Made by a program: the position numbers and the translations under genes
In this document: one piece after another, positions 53,837 through 62,708 of the stretch
Layout of the letters: every line of letters starts with the position of its first letter
Position numbering within the stretch: position 1 is the stretch's first letter
Notes under the pieces: model-generated
The model's input: only the letters and a program-made list of their open reading frames with translations
Database searches by the model: none
Told to the model about the DNA's origin: nothing
DNA from: Streptomyces antioxidans
GTDB taxonomy: Bacteria > Actinomycetota > Actinomycetes > Streptomycetales > Streptomycetaceae
DNA: 64,000 nt
Direction of reading: 5' to 3'
Assembly (NCBI RefSeq): GCF_000968685.2
Contig: NZ_LAKD02000050.1
Coordinates: 1 to 64,000 of the forward strand

Positions 53837-55537
53837 ATGACCCAGGAGCTCACGACCTCCCTGACCTCCCTCGCCACCGATCCGGCGGAGCCGTCCGAAG
53901 GCCACGGATGGTGGCGCGACGCCGTCATCTACCAGGTGTACGTACGCTCCTTCGCCGACAGCGACGGCGACGGGATCGGCGATCTGCGCGGGGCGCGGGA
54001 GCGGCTGCCGCACCTCGCCGGGCTGGGTGTGGACGCCGTCTGGCTGACCCCCTTCTACGCCTCCCCGCAGGCCGACGGCGGCTATGACGTGGCGGACTAC
54101 CGCGCCGTGGACCCGCTCTTCGGCTCCCTCGGCGATGCGGACGACCTGGTGCGCACCGCCCATGAGCTGGGGCTGAAGGTGATCGTGGACGTCGTCCCCA
54201 ACCACAGCTCGGACCAGCACCCGTGGTTCCGCGAGGCACTGGGCGACCGGCCGGGCGGCGCGGCCCGCGCCCGCTACCACTTCCGCCCCGGCCGCGGCGC
54301 CCACGGCGAACTGCCGCCGAACGACTGGGAGTCGGTCTTCGGCGGCCCCGCCTGGACCCGTACCACCGGCCCGGACGGCACCCCCGGCGAGTGGTATCTC
54401 CATCTGTTCGCCCCCCAGCAGCCCGACCTCAACTGGGACTCCCCCGAGGTCCGCGCGGAGTTCGACTCGGTGCTGCGCTTCTGGCTGGATCTGGGCGTGG
54501 ACGGCTTCCGTATCGATGTCGCCCACGGCATGGTCAAGGCCGCCGGGCTGCCCGACATCGGCCGCACCGAACAGGCCAAGCTGATCGGCTCCCAGGTGCT
54601 GCCGTTCTTCGACCAGGACGGGGTGCACGAGATCCACCGCTCCTGGCGGCGGCTGCTGGACTCCTACCCCGGTGACCGGATCGGCGTCGCCGAGGCATGG
54701 GCGCCCACCGCCGAGCGGCTGGCCCTCTACGTACGCCCCGACGAGCTGCACCAGGCGTTCAACTTCCAGTTCCTGAAGTGCCCGTGGGACGCGGCCGCGA
54801 TGCGTCAGGTGATCGACGAGTCGCTGGCCGCCACCGCCTCCGTCGGCGCCCCCACCACCTGGGTGCTCTCCAACCACGATGTGGTCCGGCACACCACCCG
54901 CTACGCCGAAGGGGCCGGCGGCGGCCCGGCACGAGGGCTCGCCCGCGCCCGGGCCGCGGCCCTGCTCATCCTGGCGCTGCCCGGCTCGGCCTATCTCTAC
55001 CAGGGCGAGGAACTGGGCCTGCCCGAGGTGACCGAGCTGCCGGACGAGCTGCGCCAGGACCCGGCCTTCTTCCGCACCTCCCCCGACGGGCAGGAGGGCC
55101 AGAGCGGGCAGGACGGCTTCCGCGACGGCTGCCGGGTGCCCCTGCCCTGGACCCGCTCCGGCGACTCCCACGGCTTCGGCCCCGGCTCCAGCTGGCTGCC
55201 CCAGCCGGAGGGCTGGGCCGAGCTGTCCGTCGAGGCGCAGACCGGCGACCCCGGCTCCACGCTGGAGCTGTACCGGGACGCGCTCGCGCTGCGCCGTGAG
55301 CTGCCGGGGTTGGGGGACGGCTCGATGAGCTGGCTGGAGGCTCCCGCGGGGGTGCTCGCGCTGTCCCGGCCGGGCTTCGTGTGCACGCTCAACACGCTCG
55401 GGGAGGAGGTCGAACTGCCGGTGCCCGGGCGTGCGCTGCTGTCGTCCGCACCGCTGGCGTACGGGGCCGGAACGCTGACGTACGAGGCCGGAACCGTGCG
55501 CATTCCGCCTGATTCGTGTGCGTGGTGGGCAATCTGA
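53837..55537 (+). CDS. GH13 alpha-glucosidase (maltodextrin glucosidase)
   Basis: 566 residues without a signal peptide, so cytoplasmic. GH13 motifs: WWRDAVIYQVYVRSFADSDGDGIGDL, DVVPNHSSDQHPWF, GVDGFRIDVAHGM with nucleophile Asp227, IGVAEAWAP with acid Glu286 and LSNHDVVRH with Asp348. It hydrolyses imported maltose or maltodextrins to glucose. There is no Shine-Dalgarno site before the ATG at 53837, and a -10-like TACGTT lies seven bases upstream, which points to leaderless translation. It is divergent from malE and 25 bp before the second LacI gene, with which it forms an operon. Confidence 0.94.
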   Translation: MTQELTTSLTSLATDPAEPSEGHGWWRDAVIYQVYVRSFADSDGDGIGDLRGARERLPHLAGLGVDAVWLTPFYASPQADGGYDVADYRAVDPLFGSLGDADDLVRTAHELGLKVIVDVVPNHSSDQHPWFREALGDRPGGAARARYHFRPGRGAHGELPPNDWESVFGGPAWTRTTGPDGTPGEWYLHLFAPQQPDLNWDSPEVRAEFDSVLRFWLDLGVDGFRIDVAHGMVKAAGLPDIGRTEQAKLIGSQVLPFFDQDGVHEIHRSWRRLLDSYPGDRIGVAEAWAPTAERLALYVRPDELHQAFNFQFLKCPWDAAAMRQVIDESLAATASVGAPTTWVLSNHDVVRHTTRYAEGAGGGPARGLARARAAALLILALPGSAYLYQGEELGLPEVTELPDELRQDPAFFRTSPDGQEGQSGQDGFRDGCRVPLPWTRSGDSHGFGPGSSWLPQPEGWAELSVEAQTGDPGSTLELYRDALALRRELPGLGDGSMSWLEAPAGVLALSRPGFVCTLNTLGEEVELPVPGRALLSSAPLAYGAGTLTYEAGTVRIPPDSCAWWAI

Positions 55538-55562
55538 CACGCGACCGGTACAGTCCCACTCC

Positions 55563-56615
55563 ATGACCGCACGGCTCGCTGACATCGCAGCCCAGGCGGG
55601 GGTCAGCGAAGCCACCGTCAGCCGCGTCCTCAATGGCAGGCCGGGGGTGGCCGCGGCCACCCGCGAGTCCGTCCTCGCCGCTCTGGACGTCCTCGGCTAT
55701 GAGCGGCCGGTGCGGCTGCGGCAGCGCAGCGCCGGGCTGGTGGGACTGATCACGCCCGAGCTGGAGAACCCGATCTTCCCCGCGCTCGCCCAGGTCATCG
55801 GGCAGGCGCTCACCCGGCAGGGCTACACCCCGGTGCTGGCCACCCAGACCCCCGGCGGTTCGACGGAGGACGAGCTGACCGAGATGCTGGTGGACCGGGG
55901 GGTGGCCGGGATCATCTTCGTCTCCGGGCTGCACGCGGACACCTCGGCCGATATGCAGCGCTATGACCAGCTGCGCGGCCAGGGCGTGCCGTTCGTGCTG
56001 GTGGACGGCTTCTCGCCGAGGGTGCGGGCGCCGTTCATCTCCCCGGACGACCGGGCGGCGATGGGGCTGGCGGTCACCCATCTGGTCTCGCTCGGACACA
56101 CCCGGGTCGGTCTCGCGCTCGGGCCGAAGCGATTCGTGCCCGTACTGCGCAAGATCGAAGGCTTTCAGCAGGCGGTGCGGGACCGGCTGGGGCTCTCCCC
56201 GGCCGAGTCCGAGGAGCTGATCCAGCATTCGCTGTACACCCTGGAGGGCGGCCAGGCGGCGGCGACCGCGCTGATCGAGCGGGGCTGTACGGCGGTGGTG
56301 TGCGCGAGCGACATGATGGCCCTGGGTGCCATCCGGGCGGCCCGGCGGCAGGGGCTCGCGGTCCCCCAGGACATCTCGGTGGTCGGCTTCGACGACTCCC
56401 CGCTGATCGCCTTCACCGATCCGCCGCTGACGACGATCCGCAAACCGGTGCAGTCGATGGGGCAGGCGGCGGTGCGGGCGCTGCTGGAGGAGATCGGCGG
56501 CACCCCGGCTCCGCCCAGCGAGTTCGTCTTCCTGCCCGAGTTGGTGGTACGCGGGTCCACGGCATCGGCCCACGGTGTGGAGGCGCGGGGCCGGGTGGCC
56601 GGGGGCGCGGGCTAG
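55563..56615 (+). CDS. LacI-family regulator next to glucosidase (MalR-like)
   Basis: 350 residues. Helix-turn-helix [47 protein letters not shown] at residues 3-48; core with GLITPELENPIFPALAQVIG, VVCASDMMALGAIRAARRQG and SVVGFDDSPLIAFTDPPLTTIRKP. It aligns with the LacI gene at 49277 over its full length. Position beside malE and the glucosidase fits MalR of S. coelicolor. TACAGT lies eight bases before the ATG and no ribosome site is visible, so leaderless expression or read-through from the glucosidase is likely. The C-terminal 20 residues are Gly/Arg-rich. Confidence 0.92.
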   Translation: MTARLADIAAQAGVSEATVSRVLNGRPGVAAATRESVLAALDVLGYERPVRLRQRSAGLVGLITPELENPIFPALAQVIGQALTRQGYTPVLATQTPGGSTEDELTEMLVDRGVAGIIFVSGLHADTSADMQRYDQLRGQGVPFVLVDGFSPRVRAPFISPDDRAAMGLAVTHLVSLGHTRVGLALGPKRFVPVLRKIEGFQQAVRDRLGLSPAESEELIQHSLYTLEGGQAAATALIERGCTAVVCASDMMALGAIRAARRQGLAVPQDISVVGFDDSPLIAFTDPPLTTIRKPVQSMGQAAVRALLEEIGGTPAPPSEFVFLPELVVRGSTASAHGVEARGRVAGGAG

Positions 56616-56616
56616 T

Positions 56617-56690
56617 GACGCCTGCGGCGGGCTGTCCCCCTCCCCACCCCTTCCCTCAACTGGGGCTCCGCCCCAGACCCCGCTCCTCAA
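56617..56690 (-). repeat. Dispersed GC-rich repeat copy after second LacI gene
   Basis: GACGCCTGCGGCGGGCTGTC, CCCCTCCCCACCCCTTCCCT and CTGGGGCTCCGCCCCAG begin at the LacI stop codon, in the opposite orientation to the copy at 49199. The remaining 150 bp to 56848 contain the promoter of the phosphatase gene. Confidence 0.85.
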
Positions 56691-56848
56691 ACACCGGAGG
56701 GGCTGGGAGGTGGGGCTCGGTCCCGGTGCCCGGTGGACGTATACGGGCATACGCACCGTGGAGGACCCCCCGGACCAGGACATAAGCATCGAAGACCCGA
56801 TGCCGTGGATGATCTGCGGGTGGGTGTCGTCTGGCAGACTGTTGCCCC

Positions 56849-57697
56849 ATGGGTGGAGCGACGATCAGGACCACGGCAGGCCGAACAGCCACCCCGGCAC
56901 CCAGCGCGGACACCGACGCGGAGGGGGCGCCGGGCCTCACCCTGATGGACCGTTTGCGTACCCCCAGAAGGCCCCGGCTCTGGTTCGAGATCGTCCTCAT
57001 CGCCGTCAGTTACTGGACCTATTCGCTGATCCGCAACGCCGTCCCGGAGCAGCGGCCGGAGGCACTGCGCAACGCGGGCTGGATCTGGGAGTGGGAGCAC
57101 CGGCTCGGAATGGCCTTCGAACGGGGCGTCAACCATGCGATCGACTCGGTCAGCTGGCTGATCGTGGGCATGAACTACTACTACGCCACGCTCCACTTCC
57201 TCGTGACGCTCAGCGTGCTGGTGTGGCTCTACCACTGGCATCCGGGCCGTTACGCCGCCACCCGGCTGGCGCTCTTCGCGACCACGGGCGTGGCCCTGCT
57301 CGGCTACTACTTCTTTCCGTTGGCCCCGCCCCGGCTGATGAGCGGCGGCCACTTCATCGACACCGTGGTGGTGCACAACACCTGGGGCTCGATGGCCTCG
57401 GGAAACCTCGCCGATATGTCGAACCAGTACGCGGCGATGCCCTCGATGCACATCGGCTGGTCGCTGTGGTGCGGTCTGACCATCGCGACGCTGGCCCGTC
57501 CGGTGTGGGTGAAGACGCTGGGGCTGCTCTACCCCTCGGCCACGCTGCTGGTGATCGTGGCCACCGCCAACCACTTCTGGATGGACGCGGTCGGCGGGGT
57601 CGTCTGTCTCTCCTTCGGCTTCGCGCTGTCGTGCGCGTGGTACGGCTCGCCGCCGTACCGGCTGCCGAAGCAGGTGGCCGTGATCTGCACGGTTTGA
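56849..57697 (+). CDS. PAP2-superfamily membrane phosphatase (AUR1-like)
   Basis: 282 residues and about six membrane helices. The histidine phosphatase motifs are PSMHIGWSLWCGL and NHFWMDAVGGVVCLSFG, characteristic of the PAP2_3/inositol-phosphorylceramide-synthase-like group. The N-terminal RPRLWFEIVLIAVSYWTYSLIRN also fits. It acts on a lipid phosphate or phosphoinositide head group in the membrane; substrate unknown. No ribosome site is visible at the ATG, so it may be leaderless. It is not linked to the mal genes functionally. Confidence 0.88.
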   Translation: MGGATIRTTAGRTATPAPSADTDAEGAPGLTLMDRLRTPRRPRLWFEIVLIAVSYWTYSLIRNAVPEQRPEALRNAGWIWEWEHRLGMAFERGVNHAIDSVSWLIVGMNYYYATLHFLVTLSVLVWLYHWHPGRYAATRLALFATTGVALLGYYFFPLAPPRLMSGGHFIDTVVVHNTWGSMASGNLADMSNQYAAMPSMHIGWSLWCGLTIATLARPVWVKTLGLLYPSATLLVIVATANHFWMDAVGGVVCLSFGFALSCAWYGSPPYRLPKQVAVICTV

Positions 57698-57839
57698 TCG
57701 TCTCCGGCGGAGCCGCCATTCTCTGTTCCGCAAGGTCGACATGGGCTGACGGGTCGACATGGGTTCAGGGGCTCCCTGTGTCGCGCTGATCGACGCGGAA
57801 TGAGCACGATGAGCGTGACGAAAGGGACCACCGGCCACC

Positions 57840-58757
57840 GTGCACACCGCCGACGCCACTTCTTCCGTATCCACGTCGGGATCCGCGTCGGGATCCGCTT
57901 CCGGATCCCCGCCCGCTCCGCGCGCGCCGCTCCCCCGCCCCCGTACCGCCGGGCGGCCCCACTTCCCGCTGGTGGCCACCGACCTCGACGGCACCCTGCT
58001 GCGCGGGGATCTGACGGTCTCGCCGCGCAACCGCGCGGCGCTCGCCCTGGTCGGGGCCGCCGGGGCGCGGCATCTGGTGGTCACCGGGCGCCCGGCCGCG
58101 TCCTGCCGTGAGTTCCTGGTGGCGATCGGCTACCGGGGGCTCGCGGTGTGCGGACAGGGCGCGCAGTTGTACGACGCCTCCGCGGACCGGCTGCTGGTCT
58201 CGGCGTCGCTGGACCGGGAGCTGGCCCGGTCGGTGGTGGAGCGCACCGAGGAGGCGCTGGGCGCCGGGCCGCTGGAGCTCGCCGTGGTGACCGCGGCGCC
58301 CGAGAACCGCTTCGTCGTCACCGCCCGCTTCACCGACCGGATGCGCCCGGAGTGGGGGCTGGCCGAGCGGGAGGAGCTGTGGGCGGCGCCGATCGAGAAG
58401 GTGCTGATGCGTCACCGTACGGTGGCGGACGGGCTGGTCGCGGCGGCCGCGGAGCGGGTGGGCGGGGGCGAGGTGGCGGTGGCCCACTCCGAGAAGGGCA
58501 TGATCGAGGTGCTTCCGGCCGGGACGGACAAGTCGGTGGGGCTCCAACTGGCCGCCGACCGCATGGGGTTCACCCCCGCCGGGACGGTCGCGTTCGGCGA
58601 TATGCCCAATGACATCCCGCTGCTGGGCTGGGCCGGATACGGGGTCGCGATGGGCAACGCCCACCCGGATCTGAAGGCGATGGCCGACGAGGTGGCGCCC
58701 GCGAACGAGGACGACGGGGTCGCGGTGGTGCTTGAACGGCTGTTCGCCCACCCCTGA
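57840..58757 (+). CDS. Cof-type HAD-IIB phosphatase
   Basis: 305 residues. After a Ser/Gly/Pro-rich N-terminal extension (about 1-40, with near-identical SGSASGS units) a HAD core begins VATDLDGTLL, with nucleophile Asp48 and acid Asp50, then VVTGRPAAS, and the motif IV AFGDMPNDIPLLGWAG. The cap is of the Cof/IIB type. It dephosphorylates a sugar phosphate or cofactor in the cytoplasm; which one is not apparent. The first start in the frame is the GTG at 57840, but the low-complexity extension suggests the true start could be later. It stands alone. Confidence 0.88.
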   Translation: MHTADATSSVSTSGSASGSASGSPPAPRAPLPRPRTAGRPHFPLVATDLDGTLLRGDLTVSPRNRAALALVGAAGARHLVVTGRPAASCREFLVAIGYRGLAVCGQGAQLYDASADRLLVSASLDRELARSVVERTEEALGAGPLELAVVTAAPENRFVVTARFTDRMRPEWGLAEREELWAAPIEKVLMRHRTVADGLVAAAAERVGGGEVAVAHSEKGMIEVLPAGTDKSVGLQLAADRMGFTPAGTVAFGDMPNDIPLLGWAGYGVAMGNAHPDLKAMADEVAPANEDDGVAVVLERLFAHP

Positions 58758-58819
58758 GCACACCCCTGAGGGGTTCTCGTACGGCACTCGCGGCGGCCTT
58801 GAGCCGCCCCCGCATGCCC

Positions 58820-58848
58820 TTGACTGACTATATACAACTAAACAAAAT
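58820..58848 (+). promoter_or_regulatory. Promoter of the PLP-enzyme gene
   Basis: TTGACT (58820-58825), 17 bp of spacer and CAAAAT (58843-58848) match the sigma-70 consensus well, in a stretch (58820-58855) that is much more AT-rich than its surroundings. The proposed GTG start lies eight bases after the -10 element, implying a leaderless mRNA. Internal TATATAC and AACTAAAC may be operator sequence. Confidence 0.7.
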
Positions 58849-58855
58849 ATCTAAG

Positions 58856-59998
58856 GTGCGAACCGAACCACGATCCGAAGCCCACTACCTCGACGAGCGC
58901 TCCGGCGCCACCTACCCGATCGATGACCCCCGCTGGTGCGGCGATGACGGGGCCCCGCTCACCGTCTCCGCGCTGCCCGGCATCACCCGCGAGCAGGTGG
59001 ACACCGGGGCCCGGTCACTGTGGCGCTACCGAGCGGCCCTCCCGGTGCGCATCGACGCCCCGGTGTCACTGGGAGAAGGGTGCACCCCGCTGGTCGAGAA
59101 GGGCTGGGGGGAGGATCGGATTCACTTCAAGCTGGAGTGGTTCAGCCCCACCGGCAGCTTCAAGGACCGCGGCACCAGCGTGATGATCTCGCTCCTCGCC
59201 CAGCGGGGCGTACGCGAGGTCATCGAGGACAGCTCCGGCAACGGCGGGGCCTCCGTCTCCGCGTACTGCGCCGCCGCCGGTATCCGGGCCCGGATCCTCG
59301 CCCCCGCCGCCACCTCCCCCGCGAAGGTCCTCCAGAGCCGGGCCTACGGCGCCGAGGTCCAGCTGGTGCCGGGCGACCGGGACGCCACCGCCGCGGAGGC
59401 GCTGCGCCAGTCGGCCCATACGTACTACGCCAGCCACAACTGGCACCCCTTCTTCCTCCAGGGCACCAAGACCCTTGCGTACGAGCTGTGGGAGGACCTG
59501 GGCTTCACCGCACCGGACGCCGTGGTGACCGTGGCGGGCGCGGGCAGCACCGTACTCGGCTGTGACCTCGGCTTCTCCGAGCTGCTCGGCGCGGGCCAGA
59601 TCGCCCGCCGCCCCCGGCTGCTGGTGGCCCAGCCCGCCCACTGCGCCCCGCTGCACGCCGCGTTCCGCGCGGGCGCCGAGGCCCCCGTACCGTCTCTCCA
59701 CGCCCCGACCATCGCCGAGGGCACGGCCATCCGGGAGCCCGTCCGCCTCCCCGAAGTGCTGCGCGCCATCCGCCGCTCGGACGGCGACATGGCGGCCATC
59801 CCGGAGGACGCGATCGCCACGGCGGTCCGCCGGCTGGCCGCGATGGGGCTCTACGCGGAGCCCACCAGCGCGACCGCCGCCGCGGCGATCGAGGTCTTCC
59901 GCGCCCGGGGCGCGATCCGCCCCGGCGAGACCACGGTGGTGCTGCTGACCGGGTCGGGCCTGAAGGCGACCCCGACGATGACGGAACTCTTCGGATGA
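58856..59998 (+). CDS. Threonine-synthase-like PLP-dependent enzyme
   Basis: 380 residues. The fold II PLP lysine is Lys103 in SPTGSFKDRG, followed by DSSGNGGASVSAYCAAAG, and the phosphate-binding glycine loop corresponds to VAGAGSTVLG. The ligand region SATAAAAIEVF and LLTGSGLKAT complete the family pattern. It is more likely a paralogue (ammonia-lyase or beta-replacing enzyme) than the housekeeping threonine synthase. Upstream TTG 58799 or ATG 58814 would put the promoter in the coding sequence, so GTG at 58856 is used. Coupled by ATGA to the DauR-type regulator. Confidence 0.85.
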   Translation: MRTEPRSEAHYLDERSGATYPIDDPRWCGDDGAPLTVSALPGITREQVDTGARSLWRYRAALPVRIDAPVSLGEGCTPLVEKGWGEDRIHFKLEWFSPTGSFKDRGTSVMISLLAQRGVREVIEDSSGNGGASVSAYCAAAGIRARILAPAATSPAKVLQSRAYGAEVQLVPGDRDATAAEALRQSAHTYYASHNWHPFFLQGTKTLAYELWEDLGFTAPDAVVTVAGAGSTVLGCDLGFSELLGAGQIARRPRLLVAQPAHCAPLHAAFRAGAEAPVPSLHAPTIAEGTAIREPVRLPEVLRAIRRSDGDMAAIPEDAIATAVRRLAAMGLYAEPTSATAAAAIEVFRARGAIRPGETTVVLLTGSGLKATPTMTELFG

Positions 59999-60654
59999 CC
60001 GGGGAGGGCGTCCGGAAGACGACGGGAACCACCGAGGACGAACTACTGCTCCGCGAGGCCGAGAAGATCGTGGTCGCCCTCGGCCGGATGTTCCCCGGGC
60101 TGTGCGAGGTGGTCCTCCACGATCTGCGCGACCCCGACCAGTCCATCCGCGCCATCGAGAGCAATCTCTCCGGCCGCGAGGTGGGCCAGCCCGCCACCGA
60201 GCTGGGCCTGGCCCGGATGCGGGACCCCGGCTTCCCCGACATCGTCCAGAACTACGCCAACACCTTCCCCGACGGCCGCCCGGCGAAGAGCACCTCGGTC
60301 GGCATCAAGAACAGCGCGGGCCAGTACGTCGCCGCCATCTGCCTCAACCTGGACGTCTCCCTCTTCGCGAGCGCCGCCCGAAGCCTCACCAACCTCGTCC
60401 GCACCGATGAGCAGGAGCAGCCGCTCACCGAAACCCTCCGCGCCCGCACCGCCGCCGAGCTGCGCACCGTCATCGAGGAATTCGCCGCCGCCCGCGGCCA
60501 GACCTCGCGCAGCCTGGGCACCCCCGCCAAGAAGGAACTCGTCCGCACCCTCAAGACCAGCGGCTACCTCCAGGTGAAGCACTCCGTCCAGGTGGTCACC
60601 GAACTGCTGGGCGTCTCCCGCGCCACCGTCTACAACTACCTGCGCTCGCCCTAG
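59995..60654 (+). CDS. DauR/YheO-type PAS-HTH transcriptional regulator
   Basis: 219 residues. The YheO-like PAS domain covers residues 15-125 (ALGRMFPGLCEVVLHDLRDPDQSIRAIESNLSGREVGQPATELGL, KSTSVGIKNSAGQYVAAICLNLD). The C-terminal helix-turn-helix is KKELVRTLKTSGYLQVKHSVQVVTELLGVSRATVYNYLR. DauR represses D-arginine catabolism in Pseudomonas aeruginosa; actinobacterial relatives probably sense another amino acid. The 4-bp overlap with the PLP enzyme gene suggests it controls that gene in response to substrate or product. Confidence 0.88.
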   Translation: MTGEGVRKTTGTTEDELLLREAEKIVVALGRMFPGLCEVVLHDLRDPDQSIRAIESNLSGREVGQPATELGLARMRDPGFPDIVQNYANTFPDGRPAKSTSVGIKNSAGQYVAAICLNLDVSLFASAARSLTNLVRTDEQEQPLTETLRARTAAELRTVIEEFAAARGQTSRSLGTPAKKELVRTLKTSGYLQVKHSVQVVTELLGVSRATVYNYLRSP

Positions 60655-60706
60655 ACGTCGCTTTTCGCCTCCTCACCCGATGAATCCGCCTCTAGGCTGA
60701 GAACTC

Positions 60707-61735
60707 ATGAAGCGCAGCAGTCGGTTACCACGGTGGGGCGCGCTGGCCCTGATCCTGCTCCTCGCGCTCGCGACCGCGTGCTCCCACCATGAGGAGACAG
60801 CGCCCGACGACCGGATCGCACCGAAGGCACGCACGTATCTCACGGCGGCACTGGACCTCGTCCAGAAGCGGGCGCTGAACCGGGGCGAGGTCGACTGGCC
60901 CGAGGTGCGGCGCGCGGCGTTCGCCCAGGCGGCGGGCGCCCGGAAGCCGAGCGACACCTATCCCGCGATCGAGGGGGTCCTCCACGCCCTCGGCGACGGC
61001 CACAGCCGGCTCCTCACTCCGGCCGCCGCCGAGCGGGCGCTGGGGACATCCCTGGACAGGATCCCCGGCCTGACCGCCAAGCGGCTGCGGGACGGCCCGG
61101 GGTACGTGGCCCTGCCGGGCGTACAGGGCTCGGCGCACACGTATGACACCTATGTGCGTCAGGGCCGGGGCGCGGTGGCGGCGGCCGACCGGAAGGGCGC
61201 CTGCGGCTGGGTGGTGGATCTGCGCGGGAACAGGGGCGGGAGCATGTATCCCATGTTCGCCGTCATAGCGGGAATCTTGGGCGATGGGGAGGTGGGCGCC
61301 TTCGTGGGGGCTGACGGCAAGCGCACCGTGTGGACGGTGAAGGACGGAACACTCAAGGTCGGCGCCAAGCCGCTCCCGTGGTCGGCGGCCAAGCCACTGT
61401 CGCTTACCCGCCCGGCCGTGGCCGTCCTCACCGACGACGGCACCGCGAGCGCCGGAGAAGCGGTTGCCGTGGCCTTCCGGGGGCGCCCCGCGACCCGGAG
61501 CTTCGGAATGGAGACGTCTGGCGTCCCCACCGGCAACAGCCCCCACCGCCTTTCCGACGGTGCGGAGCTGCTGCTCACCGAGGTGAAGGAAGCGGACCGA
61601 ACCGGCCGCACCCACGACGGACCGATCGCGCCGGACGAGGAGTTCCTCGTCGAGCCCAAGGACATCGGCACCGCCCGCGACCGCGCCCTGGACGCGGCCG
61701 TCCAGTGGCTTACGAAGCAATCCGGCTGCCCGTGA
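60707..61735 (+). CDS. S41-family-like protease, lipoprotein
   Basis: 342 residues. Signal peptide with lipobox LATAC (Cys25). An N-terminal helical region (AALDLVQKRALNRGEVDWPEVRRAAFAQAAGARKPSDTYPAIEGVLHALGDGHSRLL) resembles that of C-terminal-processing proteases. The S41 core has DLRGNRGGSMYPMFAVIAGILG and Ser248 in DDGTASAGEAVAVAFRG. A PDZ domain is not apparent. It acts on the outer face of the membrane; target unknown. The ATG at 60707 follows the GAGAAC region. It lies 50 bp after the DauR gene but has its own leader. Confidence 0.87.
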   Translation: MKRSSRLPRWGALALILLLALATACSHHEETAPDDRIAPKARTYLTAALDLVQKRALNRGEVDWPEVRRAAFAQAAGARKPSDTYPAIEGVLHALGDGHSRLLTPAAAERALGTSLDRIPGLTAKRLRDGPGYVALPGVQGSAHTYDTYVRQGRGAVAAADRKGACGWVVDLRGNRGGSMYPMFAVIAGILGDGEVGAFVGADGKRTVWTVKDGTLKVGAKPLPWSAAKPLSLTRPAVAVLTDDGTASAGEAVAVAFRGRPATRSFGMETSGVPTGNSPHRLSDGAELLLTEVKEADRTGRTHDGPIAPDEEFLVEPKDIGTARDRALDAAVQWLTKQSGCP

Positions 61736-61852
61736 CCGGAGGCCCCGCGCGGTGCCGCCTCAACAGCGCCGCGATGGGAAGCGCCTTCTTGGCCGCTCTG
61801 CCCGCGGCAGAGCGCCGAGCGGGCTCGCCCCGTGCTGCGCGACCATGACGGG

Positions 61853-62554
61853 ATGGCCAACGACATCTCCGTGCGCCGCCTCGACCTCGGCTACTTCGTC
61901 CGCCCGGCCTCGGAAACGGGCGGACCGCACCCACGAGTCGAACCCGTACTCGCCTACCTTGTACGGCACGACCGTGGGCTGATCCTCTTCGACACCGGCA
62001 TCGGCGCCGCCGACCCCGAGACCGAGGCCCATTACCGCCCGCGTCGGCGCGCCCTGCCGGAGGCGCTGTCGGCGGCCGGGCTCGCCCTCGCGGACGTCTC
62101 CCTCGTGGTGAACTGCCACCTCCACTTCGACCACTGCGGCGGCAACCCCTTGCTGGCCGGTACGCCGATCCTGGTCCAGGACGTGGAGCTGGCCACCGCG
62201 CGCGGCGGCGACTACACGTTTGACGAGCTACTGGACTTCCCCGGCGCCAGCTACGAAGAACTCACCGGCGAGACCGAGATCTGGCCGGGCGTCCACATCG
62301 TCCCCACCCCCGGACACGCCGACGGCCATCAGTCCCTGGTCGTCCGCCAGTCCGACGGCACGGTGATCCTCGCCGGACAGGCACATGACTTCGCTTCCGA
62401 GTTCGCCTCGGACCACCTGGCGCGCAGGGCCGCCCTCGATGGCGTGGCGCGCCCCCTCCCGTACCGGAGTTGGCTGGACCGTCTCATCGACTTCGACCCC
62501 CGCCGCGTCCTCTTCGCCCACGACTGTGCGGTCTGGGAGCCGTCGGGCGACTGA
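61853..62554 (+). CDS. Metallo-beta-lactamase-fold hydrolase (AHL-lactonase-like)
   Basis: 233 residues. The zinc motif HLHFDH gives His89, His91, Asp93 and His94; further ligands are in PTPGHADGHQSL and the AGQAHDFA and FAHDCAVW segments. The arrangement fits N-acyl-homoserine-lactonase-like enzymes (LILFDTGIGAADP). It hydrolyses a lactone or ester in the cytoplasm; since Streptomyces do not use AHLs themselves, quorum quenching or gamma-butyrolactone turnover is only possible, not shown. ATG at 61853 is preferred over GTG at 61832. Monocistronic. Confidence 0.88.
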   Translation: MANDISVRRLDLGYFVRPASETGGPHPRVEPVLAYLVRHDRGLILFDTGIGAADPETEAHYRPRRRALPEALSAAGLALADVSLVVNCHLHFDHCGGNPLLAGTPILVQDVELATARGGDYTFDELLDFPGASYEELTGETEIWPGVHIVPTPGHADGHQSLVVRQSDGTVILAGQAHDFASEFASDHLARRAALDGVARPLPYRSWLDRLIDFDPRRVLFAHDCAVWEPSGD

Positions 62555-62708
62555 CGGGGCCGTCTCGCGCCTTCGGCGCCTTTGAGCATGGGGCCGGGGG
62601 TGCCGGGCTCGCGCCTTCGCCGCCGGGCGGCGGGCCGGTGGTGGCAGGGGCCGGTGGCGGCTTCCGTGCTCAGGGGCTTGTGCCGATGCCGGACTGCCGG
62701 GGGGTGGG

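Noticed and set aside
58799-58855. TTG 58799 or ATG 58814 as the PLP-enzyme start
   Set aside because: Both are upstream of, or within, a consensus -35/-10 promoter; the AT-rich stretch is not coding-like.
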